This document shows positions 11,363-22,209 of a stretch of 64,000 nt of DNA, one piece after another (position 1 is the stretch's first letter; the number at the start of each line of letters is the position of its first letter). Made by a program: the position numbers and the translations under genes. Below the pieces are notes generated by a model. It had not been told where the DNA came from, made no database searches, and saw nothing but the letters and a program-made list of their open reading frames with translations. Source of the stretch: Zymoseptoria tritici IPO323 (lineage: Eukaryota > Ascomycota > Dothideomycetes > Mycosphaerellales > Mycosphaerellaceae); NCBI RefSeq assembly GCF_000219625.1, contig NC_018218.1:5456001-5520000 (forward strand). The letters run 5' to 3'.

Positions 11363-11932
11363 ATGCGTGGAAAGCGACATGCACAGCACGCTTCTCTTCC
11401 TACACCACGTACAGAACTTGATGACTTTGCCGCCGAGATGGAAGCAGAAGAGCAGCTCGCAAAGACAAGGTTCATGAATCTGGCACACAAATTCAACGCA
11501 CCATCAAACGAGTCGACTCTTTCAAACGGTCGCATCTTAATCAAGACGCCGACCCACCACGCTGAAGACTTCGATCCAGCTCAATATTTTCATCTCGACG
11601 ACGATAGAAGGGTCAATCTGAGCACAAGCAGAACATCAAATCAACATGAACGACGGAGCGCCGCTTGTGAGGTCGTGAGTCGCAAGCAAGCTATGTTAGC
11701 CGTCTCCGTTGTAACGTCGACTACGCGCGAACGATCGCGTGAGAGATGTGACTGGATGGTACCGCTGAACGAGTCTGGTGATCGCCTGCCTACGAAGATA
11801 GTCGGGCGGGAAGGCATGGCTTTTGCGGACGGCGTGTTGACTGGGTTGATGGAGTACCATCCGCTGTTGAGGATGAGAGCACTGAAATGCCTGCCAGATG
11901 CGCCGAACCGGCAAGGAAGAAGACGAGGATGA
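11363..11932 (+). CDS. Small unknown protein
   Basis: ATG at 11363, 189 codons, stop at 11932. The N-terminal 80 residues look protein-like: ELDDFAAEMEAEEQLAKTRFMNLAHKFN, then FDPAQYFHLDDDRR. The C-terminal half contains KIVGREGMAFADGVLTGLMEYHPLL. Near the end another frame reads MRRTGKEEDEDERRTERLVRVDGK (11897 onward), so an unseen intron with a GTGTTG donor near 11833 and acceptor CCAG just before 11897 might give a different C-terminus. Function not recognised. Confidence 0.5.
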   Translation: MRGKRHAQHASLPTPRTELDDFAAEMEAEEQLAKTRFMNLAHKFNAPSNESTLSNGRILIKTPTHHAEDFDPAQYFHLDDDRRVNLSTSRTSNQHERRSAACEVVSRKQAMLAVSVVTSTTRERSRERCDWMVPLNESGDRLPTKIVGREGMAFADGVLTGLMEYHPLLRMRALKCLPDAPNRQGRRRG

Positions 11933-12357
11933 GCGGCGGACTGAGCGGTTGGTGCGAGTTGATGGAAAGGCTGCTGATGTCAAAGTCAGTCGTGAGTGAA
12001 GCAAAACAGTGGGACGAGGTAGAAGGTGATCATTATTATTCATTCAGATCGTTCGACACTGTACAGAAGCCTCTGCTTAGACCTGGCGGATCCAGTTTCG
12101 CATGCCTTCATGCTGGCGGGGTGTCACGTCCCATGGGGTCAGCACTCATTCAGAGATGTTTGCTGGTCGAAGCTTACGCCGCGTGGCCGGATTCAATGGC
12201 GCATTTCGCCGCGTTCGCACTCCAACTGTACAGATCATGCGTATTCGAGGCCTCCGGATACGCTCTGGCAGTCGACGCAAATTTGTGTCTCGCGCGTCCA
12301 TCATCCGGTGCCTCCAACTCTTGTCGTGATGTCTTCCTTTCACATCTCGAAAGCTCT
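11933..12357. other. Convergent 3' flank
   Basis: This separates the 3' end of the small unknown from the 3' end of SF3A2. No gene is supported beyond the possible C-terminal extension of the 11.4-kb gene. Confidence 0.4.
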
Positions 12358-13074
12358 TCATCTCCTCGGCGCACTCGGAAGTCCCAGTCCCGGAACACCA
12401 CTGAATCTCTCCTCTCGCTCCGTCTTGAAGTTAATCTGCACGTAGAACTGCTTCGTATCCGCATCCCAATGATTCCAATACTTCTCCTCTCTGCGATCCA
12501 CCTCCCTCGCCTGAATCTTGAACCCACACGTCTCGTACGGCTCCGCAGCGACAAGCAGGTATTGAAAGTCCTTGTCCGGAGGATCCTCCACTTTCTGCTC
12601 GTACGCACTCATGAACCGCACCTTTGGCTCGACACCTTGACCAATCTCCGGATATTGCAAGCTGAACAACAGTCCCTCTTGCCGTGTGATGGGGTCCCGA
12701 GTTTTGGTAATGCTGAAGCCAGGTCGACCGATTTTGACGACGTTCTTCTTGATTTGGACTGCATTCGCGCCTGTGTATTGCTCATCTTGCTTCTTTCCCA
12801 GCTGTGCATCCTTGGCCGCTCGTCTTGCTAGATTTGTCTGATGCTTTCGTCCTTGAGTGTGTGCGAGGTAGGAGCCATCGTTCTGGTGGACGGTCAAACA
12901 TAGTCTGCATTCGAAGCTGCCGACGTGGTTTTTGAAGAAGTAGGGATCTTTGTCGAGGTCGATGGTTTCGAGCGCGAGTTTTCGGAGTCGTTCGCGGCGG
13001 TCGGCGTTGGTAGCGGATTGAGATGCGACACCACCACCGCCGAACTTGCTGCCTGCTCGATTCTGGTAGTCCAT
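12358..13074 (-). CDS. PRP11: Splicing factor 3A subunit 2 (Prp11/SF3A2)
   Basis: A single exon of 238 residues starting MDYQNRAGSKFGGGGVASQS, the invariant N-terminus of SF3A2. A matrin-type zinc finger is formed by C56, C59, H72 and H78 (FECRLC...YLAHTQGRKH). It is followed by the conserved NLARRAAKDA helix, RPGFSITKTRDP and LLFSLQYPEI. The C-terminal part, KYWNHWDADTKQFYVQINFK, is the classic SF3A2 ending before the optional proline-rich tail, which is absent here as in yeast. SF3A2 belongs to the SF3A complex of U2 snRNP and helps branch-site recognition in the nucleus. The upstream in-frame TTG extension is not homologous, so the ATG at 13074 is chosen. Confidence 0.96.
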   Translation of the reverse strand: MDYQNRAGSKFGGGGVASQSATNADRRERLRKLALETIDLDKDPYFFKNHVGSFECRLCLTVHQNDGSYLAHTQGRKHQTNLARRAAKDAQLGKKQDEQYTGANAVQIKKNVVKIGRPGFSITKTRDPITRQEGLLFSLQYPEIGQGVEPKVRFMSAYEQKVEDPPDKDFQYLLVAAEPYETCGFKIQAREVDRREEKYWNHWDADTKQFYVQINFKTEREERFSGVPGLGLPSAPRR

Positions 13075-13905
13075 GATATTGCGATGTCGAGGTTGATGAG
13101 TCGGCGCAAGTATGAAAGTTGCATCTCGTAGACTTTCAGAGATGCCAAGCCATGAACTTTCGGAAGGCGTTGCCGACTTCACTTCAGCTCTACCATCTTC
13201 ACATGTCAACGACACTAGTAAAGAAGTCTAGCAATGAGGACTGGATTTCCTTATATAAAACCAAGTAGAGCTCGATATGATACCTGGCCATACGGCTCAC
13301 AGAGTACAGTGTGACAACGACATCCGCCCACAAGTAGAACGGAACTCTCGCATTTCTTCCAGGTACTATATTGTCCGGAGATTCACCAAGACCTCGCTGT
13401 AGCAGCAGAGCTTGTGCTATCTGGCTGGCATGAGCCCTCCTCCTGACATCTTGGCGCATATGGATAATCTCAAAGAACCACTGATCAATGGTGGCTTGTG
13501 TTCTCCCCTCCGGCTCTCAAGCCCTTGTCTCTCTGGAGAAGTCATGAGAGGAAACAGGCTGGCTTGGTCGCAAACACCGGATCGGGGTATCACGAAGACA
13601 TATTTTCTTTTTCTCACATTTTCAGTTAGCGTTGACCACTTCACTCCGTGTGATGCTCCTTCATGTTGATAAGATGTTCTCGTTTGCATGGCGAACCAGA
13701 TGACTCGCGCCAGAAACGAGCTTGCAGCGCATTGATTCTTCTTCCGAATTGGCCACTGGTCGCGAGGCTCCTGATTAGACCTGCTTCAAAAAATCGCTCC
13801 GAGCCAGCTTCACAAGTCACGCGCCCCGCCGACACTACCGCCTGCCACGATCATTTCTCCAAGAAGAAGCAGTCATAAGGACGCCAACCTTTTTTCCTAG
13901 CCAGA
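13075..13905. other. Head-to-head intergenic region
   Basis: It lies between the starts of SF3A2 (-) and the zinc-finger gene (+). A 90-codon minus-strand frame (13417-13689) has no recognisable feature. It probably holds both promoters. Confidence 0.4.
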
Positions 13906-14620
13906 ATGCCGTGCAATCATCCCCGCCATCACCACCTCTGGCCTCGGGACAGGGAAGTCGATATCAAGTCCTGCGAGCGCATTTGCGCCTTCTGCCCGCA
14001 TGTTGCGCAGGGAAGCGCCGAGATGTTGAAGCAGCATGTTTACGAAGAACACATCCTGCGCAACTACCTTGGCGTTCTTGTATTCCCTGGTCTTAGCATC
14101 CTCGGTTTTCTGTGAGTTGCCGTGCTATGCTGAAGTTCGCCCCTCTTCAGTCATCATACTGACCACTTGCGCTTATAGTGATCAGCCCGAGGTCGGCGAA
14201 AACGATCCTCGCGGTAGAGCAGTCCCATCGATCGAAGACTCCGACTACATTCCGACCCGCGCCAGTCGTCCTGCCCGGCATGCCAGCAGTCGAACCGGCC
14301 GAAGGCATGGCCCCTTCTATCACCGCATTGTCATCACAGGGGACCATGAGCAGCAACCAGACGCGGAGAACAACGATGGTATCCCAGGAGATGAGGAACA
14401 AATTGTAAAGGATGAAGAAGAGGAAGAGGAAGAGGAAGAGGAAGAAGAGGACAGCTTTGCTGTCAAAGAGGAGCGCAAGGTTAAAAGCGAGAAGCCAGCC
14501 GATGTGAAGATGGAGGCTCATGCCGAAGTGAAGACGGAAGGATTAGCCATGCGCAGCGCCGTATCACAGGTCAAGGTGAAGTTGGAGCGAGCCCGATCCG
14601 CTGGGCCAGGAAGGCGTTGA
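13906..14620 (+). CDS. C2H2-like zinc-finger protein with acidic run and multiple VKxE motifs
   Basis: Two exons, 13906-14111 and 14179-14620, joined across a 67-nt GTGAGT...TTATAG intron, give 215 residues. An N-terminal C-x2-C-x13-H-x4-H arrangement (CAFC...KQHVYEEH, about residues 29-52) resembles a single zinc finger. After a Pro/Arg-rich linker (ASRPARHASSRTGRR) comes a run of about twelve glutamates, then a Lys-rich tail holding six VKxE motifs (VKDE, VKEE, VKSE, VKME, VKTE, VKLE). VKxE fits the SUMO-acceptor consensus (hydrophobic-K-x-E). The protein is probably nuclear. I do not recognise the family. It is convergent with Gos1. Confidence 0.75.
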
Positions 14621-14923
14621 GAAGTTGCGCAAGCCGTCCACCATGCTTTCGGCTCCTGATGCCACTTTGTCAAGGAATTGTTGGAGTATGTCCGAGTACG
14701 GAAACGGACGACGAGATGGCCCGTCACCGCGAGACGATCGAAGCATGGGACTTTGGAACGGAACTGCACACCCTGGTGAGCTCCTCTTGGATATTTCACC
14801 ACGCCTGCTTTCGTACCTTTGAAACCGGATGCTGAGCACTGCTCTGCTGTCTTTTGTAACAACCTCCGAGCGGCCTGTCAGACCTTGAACGCCACGCCAA
14901 ACCACGCGAACCAAATAAGGGTT
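14621..14923. other. Convergent 3' flank, no gene seen
   Basis: A 300-bp gap between two stop codons. Open frames here (minus strand 14518-14914) overlap the preceding gene and have no motif. Confidence 0.45.
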
Positions 14924-15724
14924 CTACCAGAACCATAACAGCGCTACAAAACATAGCGCAATAAAGCTGCCCAGAATGATCCCATCTCTCCTCTTCTTAC
15001 TCCCTATCCTTTGCATCAATCCGTTGATACCTGGAATCTGTGCCGCTGCTCCTGTGATCCTCCTCTGTATGCCAACAAGACTCTCTCTTTGCAGTCCAAA
15101 GCTCTCATTCACCGCATACGCCTGACTGAGCACCGAGTCTGCCATGTTATGCGAATTGTCGATTCGCCGTCGCTCATTGAGCATGTATTCCGCCTCCTGT
15201 GCCTCTGGATTTTGTGCTGACCTGTATGCATCGATATCGTTTCGAACGTTGGATAGTAAATTGGCGCGATCGCGGGCGTGTGTGATTTGGGCCTTTAGGC
15301 GTGCCAGTTCGGTTCGGTGTTGTGTAAGGATCTCGCGATGACGGGCTAAGTTGGTGGACTTGAGAGCTGAGGGAGTAGGTTCGGAGTCGAGAGTACGAGC
15401 GAGTTGTCCGAGAAGTGCCGTACGCTGAGGCGAGTCGTCAGCAAGTCCCATCGGCCACTGCATGCTTCCACGAAGCCCTCTAGCATGCATACCTTTTCGA
15501 GAATCTCATTCAGTTGCTCTTCTGTTTTGCTCTCTTCTTCGCTTGGTTTGGGCTCGATGTCGGCTTTGGATGCATACTGGGCATATGTATGAAAGAGCGC
15601 TTCGGTCTGCCCACGATATGTCAACTTCCACGCGCTCGTCCTAGCGTCAAGACTACCATACCTGAGTCTCCTGTGCTCGAGCTTGTTGTCGCAATTGAGC
15701 CCAGCCTGCTGTAGCACTCGCCAT
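14924..15724 (-). CDS. GOS1: Golgi SNARE Gos1
   Basis: Three exons, 15724-15662, 15606-15493 and 15424-14924, encode 225 residues, the usual Gos1/GS28 size. Introns are GTATGG...GGGCAG and GTATGC...CCTCAG. Exon 1 gives MASATAGWAQLRQQARAQET, followed by TEALFHTYAQYAS and EEQLNEILEK, the N-terminal helices of the family. The SNARE segment is near residues 140-205 (NMADSVLSQAYAVNESF...GIQRRITGAAAQIPGIN). A single C-terminal membrane anchor follows (DGIILGSFIALCFVALLWFW), as in tail-anchored SNAREs. Gos1 works in ER-Golgi and intra-Golgi membrane fusion. Confidence 0.95.
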
Positions 15725-16066
15725 GATTGAAAGGACAGGGAAGGTGGAAAGGAGTGTAAAAGAGAAAGCTCTCTGCCTGGGCAAAAGTATCTAGGTAGCT
15801 TGTCAAGTCAAGGAACGATCACATGTCCATCATCCGCATTCGTCTTCAAGAGTGAAGTTCGGTCATCAAGGGTCAAGGGTCCCGCGAGCTGTCCCCAACT
15901 TCTTTGTATGCCTGAGGCACTACAAAAAGTTCGCTCCCGCACAGACGACATTCTCGGCTTGGCACCTGCCTCCACAATCTAGCACCTGCAAATTTCGCGA
16001 ACTTCGACGACTGCGCATTCCCTCTCGACGACTTCCATCCCCTCACTAACCCACAGACCAGCCAAA
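15725..16066. promoter_or_regulatory. Head-to-head promoter region, GOS1 / RPL35
   Basis: 342 bp between two start codons on opposite strands. The last 60 bases before the L35 ATG are pyrimidine-rich, and the L35 start has the favourable context CCAAAATGG. Confidence 0.45.
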
Positions 16067-16695
16067 ATGGTACGAACGCATACAATGCCAATCCCGACGT
16101 ATCGCGAATACTGACGGTGGAACAGTCGACGTCTGGAAAGGTCAAGGCCGCCCAGCTTTGGGGCAAGAACAAGGACGAGTTGCAGAAGCAGCTCGATGAG
16201 CTCAAGCAGGAGTTGGTGCAATTGAGGACACAGAAGATTGCTGGCGGCGCCCAGTCGAAGCTGAACAAGATGTGCGTTGTCTGAATATCCATGCACCACC
16301 GATTCGACGACCACCGAATATCGAACACCTTCCCGAACCACGCGACACCGATTCGAGATCTACAATCACCCATACTAACATACTTGGTCCACAGCCACGA
16401 CGTCCGCAAGTCGATCGCCCGCGTCCTCACCATCATCAACGCGAACCAGCGCTCCCAGCTTCGCCTGTTCTACAAGAACAAGAAGTACATGCCCCTCGAC
16501 CTCCGCCCCAAGCAGACCCGTGCTATTCGCCGCCGGTTATCCCCAGCAGAGGCCAAGCTTGTCACCGAGAAGCAAAAGAAGAGGCAGAGGCATTTCCCGC
16601 AGAGGAACTTCGCCGTCAAGGTATGATACAGGCTGGATGGGTTGGATGGAGGTACTATGGATAAAAGGCTGACTTCGGACCAGGCCATCGCATGA
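16067..16695 (+). CDS. RPL35: 60S ribosomal protein L35 (uL29)
   Basis: Exons 16067-16069, 16126-16271, 16395-16620 and 16684-16695 give 128 residues. Exon 1 is only the initiator ATG, followed directly by GTACGA. Exon 2 begins [19 protein letters not shown] and carries [21 protein letters not shown], the uL29 core. Exon 3 holds [19 protein letters not shown] and [18 protein letters not shown]. The second intron (123 nt) ends with a clear CATACTAACA branch site. The last intron (GTATGA...GACCAG) is predicted because AVK then continues with the four-codon exon AIA-stop; without splicing the reading frame ends AVKV. L35 lies at the exit of the large-subunit peptide tunnel. Confidence 0.93.
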
Positions 16696-17685
16696 ACAAC
16701 GACCTTCGACAGCGAGATTTCTTTGAACGGCGAATGTACTTGAGCGCGTGAATTCATTCCCAAATCATGGCGAAACGGACGGTGGGACAAAGGTGGCTTG
16801 CAATGGTAGGAGGACTACGCAGATGCTAGACGACTGAGATGTCTCTGAAAATACCTCCAAAAATTCACATCGCGTTTGAGCGACAACACAGCTTTGTTCT
16901 TTTCGATCTCGGTGGTGCGGTTATGACGAACGTACTCATGCTTCGTTACGTCGAGGTGCTGTGATCAGTGGGAGACATTCAAGGAGAGGACTGAAGCACG
17001 ATGGCCTGCCTTCACGTCTGTGATGCACACACCATACTACACCGGCTCACAATAAGGTCGACCAATGTGCGAAGTTCGAGATGCTTGTTGCAAGTCTCGC
17101 TCGCTTGCCGGAATATTCTACATACTATACGTGACGCCCGTGCCACCCGCACAATGCCTTCGTGCGCATTTTCGTACTCTCCGCACCAAAGATCTACTTC
17201 TGCAGCATTATGCACATTCGACCTCCGAGGCAACCTTCGCCAAACGAAGATACTTTTTAGAAGGGAATCGGCCAAAGTGGCTCCCTCGCTGGCTCAGGCT
17301 TACATACCTTCCGACAAGAAGATGAAGGGAGTCAGTCTCCAACAGACTGGTCGACCCATGTCACATGGAGCTGGTACCTTGGCATAACAGTCTGCCTGCG
17401 CTACGCTTCGCGCAGTGTTGGCAGATCTGCCATTTCGAGGAGTCTTGCCAAAGCTGAAGTGAAAGCGCTTTTATGGCGACATATTGTGCCAGTCGATGCC
17501 TGGCACCAATACGATGGGAGACTGCATCTCCTCGAACGACTTCTTATGTGGTCCTCCAGAGATGGGCGGGAAGTCGAAGGCGGACCTGTTGCTGCATCTC
17601 TATGGTCCTCTGAACGGCCGGCCACTGCTCGAAGGGAGCCAACGGTCACTCTGTGGCCTTTCTCACCCTGAGTGTCAAATCGATC
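16696..17685. other. Intergenic, no gene seen
   Basis: About 1 kb between the L35 3' end and the Atp10 3' end. Open frames of 60-130 codons on both strands have no recognisable domain. Confidence 0.45.
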
Positions 17686-18777
17686 TCACGCTGCAGCCGC
17701 AAGTTTGGGCTCTTCAGTGACCTCCTCCACCGCGTCCTCCAACTGACTGGCCTCCGCTCTCTTCTCGGCTGGCAGCTTGGACTCCCGAATAAGCCTCTTT
17801 AAACACCTGACCATGCTCTCCCGCTCATTGGGCTCAGCATCTGCACTTCCAGCCCAGCGAATCCTACAATCCTCGTCGAGAACGTACACATAGCCAACCT
17901 TATCATTGAGCAGTCCAATGGCTTCTTTCATGATATCACTCACCCCTCGGCGCACCAAAAAGTAGCGACGCTGTTCCTCCTTCGACAATCCTTTCCGCAG
18001 ATTGGACGCGGACAGGCGCAGTATCCACCACTTCAAAACATTGCTCTCAAGATTCAGCCAGACCTGCTGAGCTACATCTTGGTTTTCTTGAAGCAGACCG
18101 TGCAGTTCGGGATTCTGCTTGGGCGATATGAAGGAGTCGACCTGTGCCTTTGCCCACATATTCGATACGATGCTCACAATCGATATCTTGCCTTTCATAG
18201 CTTCGCAGGTATCTCGTCCCAATCCTCCGTATCCATCCTTTTTATCGAGCTTTTGCAAGCCTTTCGCCAAAGTCTGCCCATAGAAGTTCGGGAACCAAAG
18301 ACTCGTTTCGCTGCGGAACAGACGGTCATTGCTCTTGAAGATCTTGCCCTTGTTGAATCGCAAATTACTCCAGTCCCGGAAGTATGGTTTTGAGATCTGC
18401 TTCGTCATCTTCGCCCGACGTTGGAGGTGTTTATCGTAGTCGACAAAGTCGTCCCTTCGCTGCTTGAGAGAGCGTTGATCGATGCCCATGTTCTCGCCTG
18501 GTCGAGGAGGATTGGGCATCCCGATTGGCCTGCTCAGCGGTTGGGGTACAAAGTCTTCATCGTCGTCGCTTTTCTTCCGCTTGATCCAGCCGGGTTGCAC
18601 ATCTGCTTGATGTCGTATCTCGGGAGCAGATATTGAGGATGAGTATGGCTTGGGAGGTGGAGGAGTCTGTTTCGGCAGGGCGGCGTAGTTTCGTGTCGCG
18701 TATCGGCATGTGATGCTTGTCCGCTGTGTCAGGTTCAAGCGTGAAGCTTTGAAGCAGGAATGTGACATAGCCTTCAT
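17686..18777 (-). CDS. ATP10: Mitochondrial ATP synthase assembly factor Atp10
   Basis: A single exon of 363 residues with an ATG at 18777. The first 35 residues are basic and Ser/Thr-rich without acids ([19 protein letters not shown]), typical of a mitochondrial presequence. The Atp10 domain covers about residues 140-340: [33 protein letters not shown], then [14 protein letters not shown] and the C-terminal [19 protein letters not shown]. Atp10 is an inner-membrane chaperone for subunit 6 (Atp6) in assembly of the F0 sector. Length is a little above that of the yeast protein because of a proline-rich linker ([10 protein letters not shown]) after the presequence. Confidence 0.94.
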   Translation of the reverse strand: MKAMSHSCFKASRLNLTQRTSITCRYATRNYAALPKQTPPPPKPYSSSISAPEIRHQADVQPGWIKRKKSDDDEDFVPQPLSRPIGMPNPPRPGENMGIDQRSLKQRRDDFVDYDKHLQRRAKMTKQISKPYFRDWSNLRFNKGKIFKSNDRLFRSETSLWFPNFYGQTLAKGLQKLDKKDGYGGLGRDTCEAMKGKISIVSIVSNMWAKAQVDSFISPKQNPELHGLLQENQDVAQQVWLNLESNVLKWWILRLSASNLRKGLSKEEQRRYFLVRRGVSDIMKEAIGLLNDKVGYVYVLDEDCRIRWAGSADAEPNERESMVRCLKRLIRESKLPAEKRAEASQLEDAVEEVTEEPKLAAAA

Positions 18778-19713
18778 CTTTGCGATGTCGGCTCAATGTA
18801 TAAAAATCGGAACAAGCTTCCAGCGTGAAGTCTCCCAATTAAAGATCGACACAATATCCGCCGAAAGAGGCTAACACAGCTGATCGGGAGAGCCCCACTT
18901 TAGCCGATCAAGGTCAACTCGTTCTTCGAGCCACTTGCTTCAACACCAACTTACATTGCAAGAGCACACGGTAAAGCGATGAGCGAGGACGGCGAACCAA
19001 ATCCTGTCCCCTCCTGTCTAGTCCGCAGTATGCTTCATTTCTCGCAGTTATGCGAAGAACGAATCCTTCTCACCTCTGGACGATACATTCAAGAATCTTT
19101 CCAGGTGCGGACTCAAATACACGGACAGGCAAATTAGCCATCATCGCATGCAGACCAAGATCGGGTTCACAAGACCGCTTGGAGCAGTTCGGCGTCACTG
19201 CCATGGCGTCCACAGTCCCGTGGAGCCGACAAGGGCCAACCGACACTTGCCGATGAAGGAATCGCTGTTGCGACCACAATAATGCTCGGTAGAAGTGCTT
19301 CGACACCATACGAAGTACTGCTGCCTTTGGACGTCGATCGCTGCGGTACGAAAAGACCACATGTGTGATGTCACATCAGGGATCACTTCGGACAGCTCTA
19401 TATTTGACAAGGTTCGGATCGGATCTTCTCGTATTCATCAGCGCTAGAACTAGTATTCCATGTGCGAAGTATGGGGCATGGTTATGGGGAAGGACCTACA
19501 ATGCCATCCATCGAGCACACTTACTGCCCATTGACGTTGCAGACTCAGCGGATCGAAAACGATTACCCACGAGAAAAATTGTCCTCAAGCACAAGCTTCC
19601 TGTTGTTTCCTACCGCGGGCTTCCTACACTCGTGATCAAGACTCTTTTCCTCGCCCTTCGTACCAAGATCAATTGTTTTTTCTCAATGCTAAAAACGGAC
19701 TGACTTCATAAAG
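18778..19713. other. Head-to-head intergenic region
   Basis: It lies between the starts of ATP10 (-) and the membrane-protein gene (+). Short open frames only. No regulatory motif stands out. Confidence 0.4.
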
Positions 19714-22014
19714 ATGGCCTCAAGCAAGCTACGGCACAATGCCTCTTGGAACAGTCCTCCTACGACAATGTTCGCAAGCCTACTGGTCGCCTTTCTGCTA
19801 GCACTTGGACACCACCTTTTCTACTCGCATTTGGCCGGCCGATCCTCTCCAGGTGGATCCTACGACATCCTTGGGACAACACTATCGAAGCAGCGTTTCA
19901 ACACCGCGCTTGGCACCGCCTTTGCATTCATGGTGAAAGCTTTCCTTACTTTGGCCGTGGCGGTAGCATACGCCCAGCAATTCTGGCGATGTGCAAAGAC
20001 GGCGACAAGCAAGACGAGAGTCTCGACCCTGGACACTCTGTTCTCGTCCTTGCACGACTTCACTTCCTTGTTTAAGATGCACATCTGGTTCCGTTATCCT
20101 CTGCTCTTTGCCTTGACTTTGATTGCATGGTATGCTCTCCAATCGACGCTTCACCGCAAGTCGCATACTAACATCTATAGGCTCCTCCCATTAGCATCAA
20201 TCATCACACCAGCGACTCTCTCGGTCAAGGCCTCTGAGGCACTGACAACTACTATGGCCAAAGTTCCGCAATTCGACTTCGTCAGTCTCAACTTCAATGC
20301 AGGCTTGACCTATAGTGGTAACTACAGCTACATGGGTCCTGGCAACCTCGTCCAGCGTATTGCCACGGCTGTCTCCGTTTCAGGAGAGATATCTTCGATC
20401 CAGGCCCCGGCTCTAAACTCAAGCTGGGAACTGGACTTCTACGGCCCCTCTCTCGAATGCAACCATGTCACCGGCCAGGAGCGAACGGATATCTGGAACA
20501 ACACGTTCAACTATCTGAACGGCTACCCGAACTGCTACAACTCTTATGGTTACATCTCCTGGGCACAGTCATCTTACGGACAGGGTCCATTTTTGGAGTC
20601 CGCTGGCTTGAACACTACTCTCCTCGATGAGGCGCTCGGATTTGGTATACCGGGCGCCGTCTACATCGCTGCTATACCAGCGCTCTTCGCTCATGAGGTG
20701 GATATGGCGACGCACACTCTGACATCGGCATGCGCGATGACCACGGTGTACAGAGGATGGACAAGCATTACTAATTCCACGGATGACTTGCCATCACCAG
20801 AATCTGCGTACTTTTCTGATGCCACTTTGATGAAATGCGAGCTGCATAATGCTTCATATCATGCCGAGTTCAGCTATGTTGATGGAGTTCAGAAAGTGGA
20901 TGTGACCAAAGGCATTCGACCGGATAATTCTTCTATCATTCCCATCGAGGAAGTCTATGGGCCGCAACTGGATGACTGGTCACAGAACAGCACATGTCTG
21001 ACTCTCAACACCAATGGCACTCGATGCTTCTTTGATCCGGTGGTGGTGGGAACTCTTTCGTACCAGTCGATTGCTGCCGCGTTCAACAAACTCATTCTGG
21101 GCACCATAACGCAGGTCGTGAAAGTCCCGGTTTCAACCCTTGAGATAGACTCGAACATCGGAACCTCTGTACTACTGAACACTGATGAGCTCGCTTTCAT
21201 CTCGGAGTGGCACCGTGATGGGTCCACGGAGTCTGTTCGACCAAGTCTGCAAGGGATTGTCCAGAACGGAAGCTTCGCAGGAGAGTTCTCAGGTCTCGCA
21301 AGTGAAGGCTCAACGGGCTTTGCGAGTCAAGTTCGCACTGGATCCCGTGGACCGTAAGTACTTTGGGCTATGGTTGCGCGAGAACCTGGTATGCTAACAG
21401 TATTTGACAAACTCCAGTCTAGGACCAGCGATGGAAACGCTCTTCCAGAACTTGACGATTAGCCTTTTGAGCGAACAGTTCCTCCAGTAAGATATCAAAC
21501 TCGAATATCGAATCGATTTCGCTTCGAAGAACGTCACTGACGCTTGGAAAGACCCAACTACTCATCGCCGTTCGCTCCTCCCGCCGAAGTCGAGGTGACT
21601 TTCAGGCCGTGGGACAATGTCTACGTATACGCAACCACCACTCTGTGGATTGCATACGGCTTGGCCATATTTTTTACGGTAGTATCCATCGGCCTTGGTC
21701 TTCTGTCGATAGCTCGGAACGGCACTGGCTTCAACAACGATTTCTCCACCATTGTCCGCGTAGGACGCACGACCACATTCAGTGAGAAGGGGAATGCCCA
21801 TGACCCGGATGCTATCGGAGACGATTATCCAATGGTTGGAAGAAAGTCGCTCTCCGGTGTCGAAACGGCCTACAAGCCAGCCCACGCACGATCGTTGACC
21901 CAAGAAACGATCGTGGACTCAGGTCGATCCATACGGAGTTCTCGTGCTTCGTTCGACAATGGCAGAGAACGGCCTTTGTCGGATTCCAGGTCTCGCAGGC
22001 GATCACCACGTTGA
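19714..22014 (+). CDS. DUF3176-type fungal plasma-membrane protein of unknown function
   Basis: Exons 19714-20129, 20181-21353, 21418-21486 and 21552-22014 give 706 residues. Three hydrophobic segments lie in the first 160 residues (about 18-40, 66-90 and 122-152, the last reading LTLIAWLLPLASIITPATLSV across the first splice). A large domain of about 400 residues follows with many N-x-S/T sites and a few Cys, so probably outside the cell. A fourth segment (TTLWIAYGLAIFFTVVSIGLG) lies near 579-604, then a Ser/Arg-rich cytosolic tail. This layout and the IITPATLSV motif match the large fungal DUF3176 group. Intron 1 has a TACTAAC branch site and is a multiple of three without a stop. No biochemical function is known to me for the family. 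Confidence 0.85.
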
Positions 22015-22209
22015 GGCAGTTCCTCACTGTCGGTGCGTACAATCACTCTTCTGGACGAGCCGAACAATGTAAGACCTCAAGTGTGAAGATCTAGGATTTG
22101 ACTCGGTTCAACGTCATATTACATTCAAGCATTATGTAAGGCGACTTCGATGTCTGCCTGAGGTCATGATGATGGACTTATTACAACGCTGTGTCATGAA
22201 ACTGTCTCT

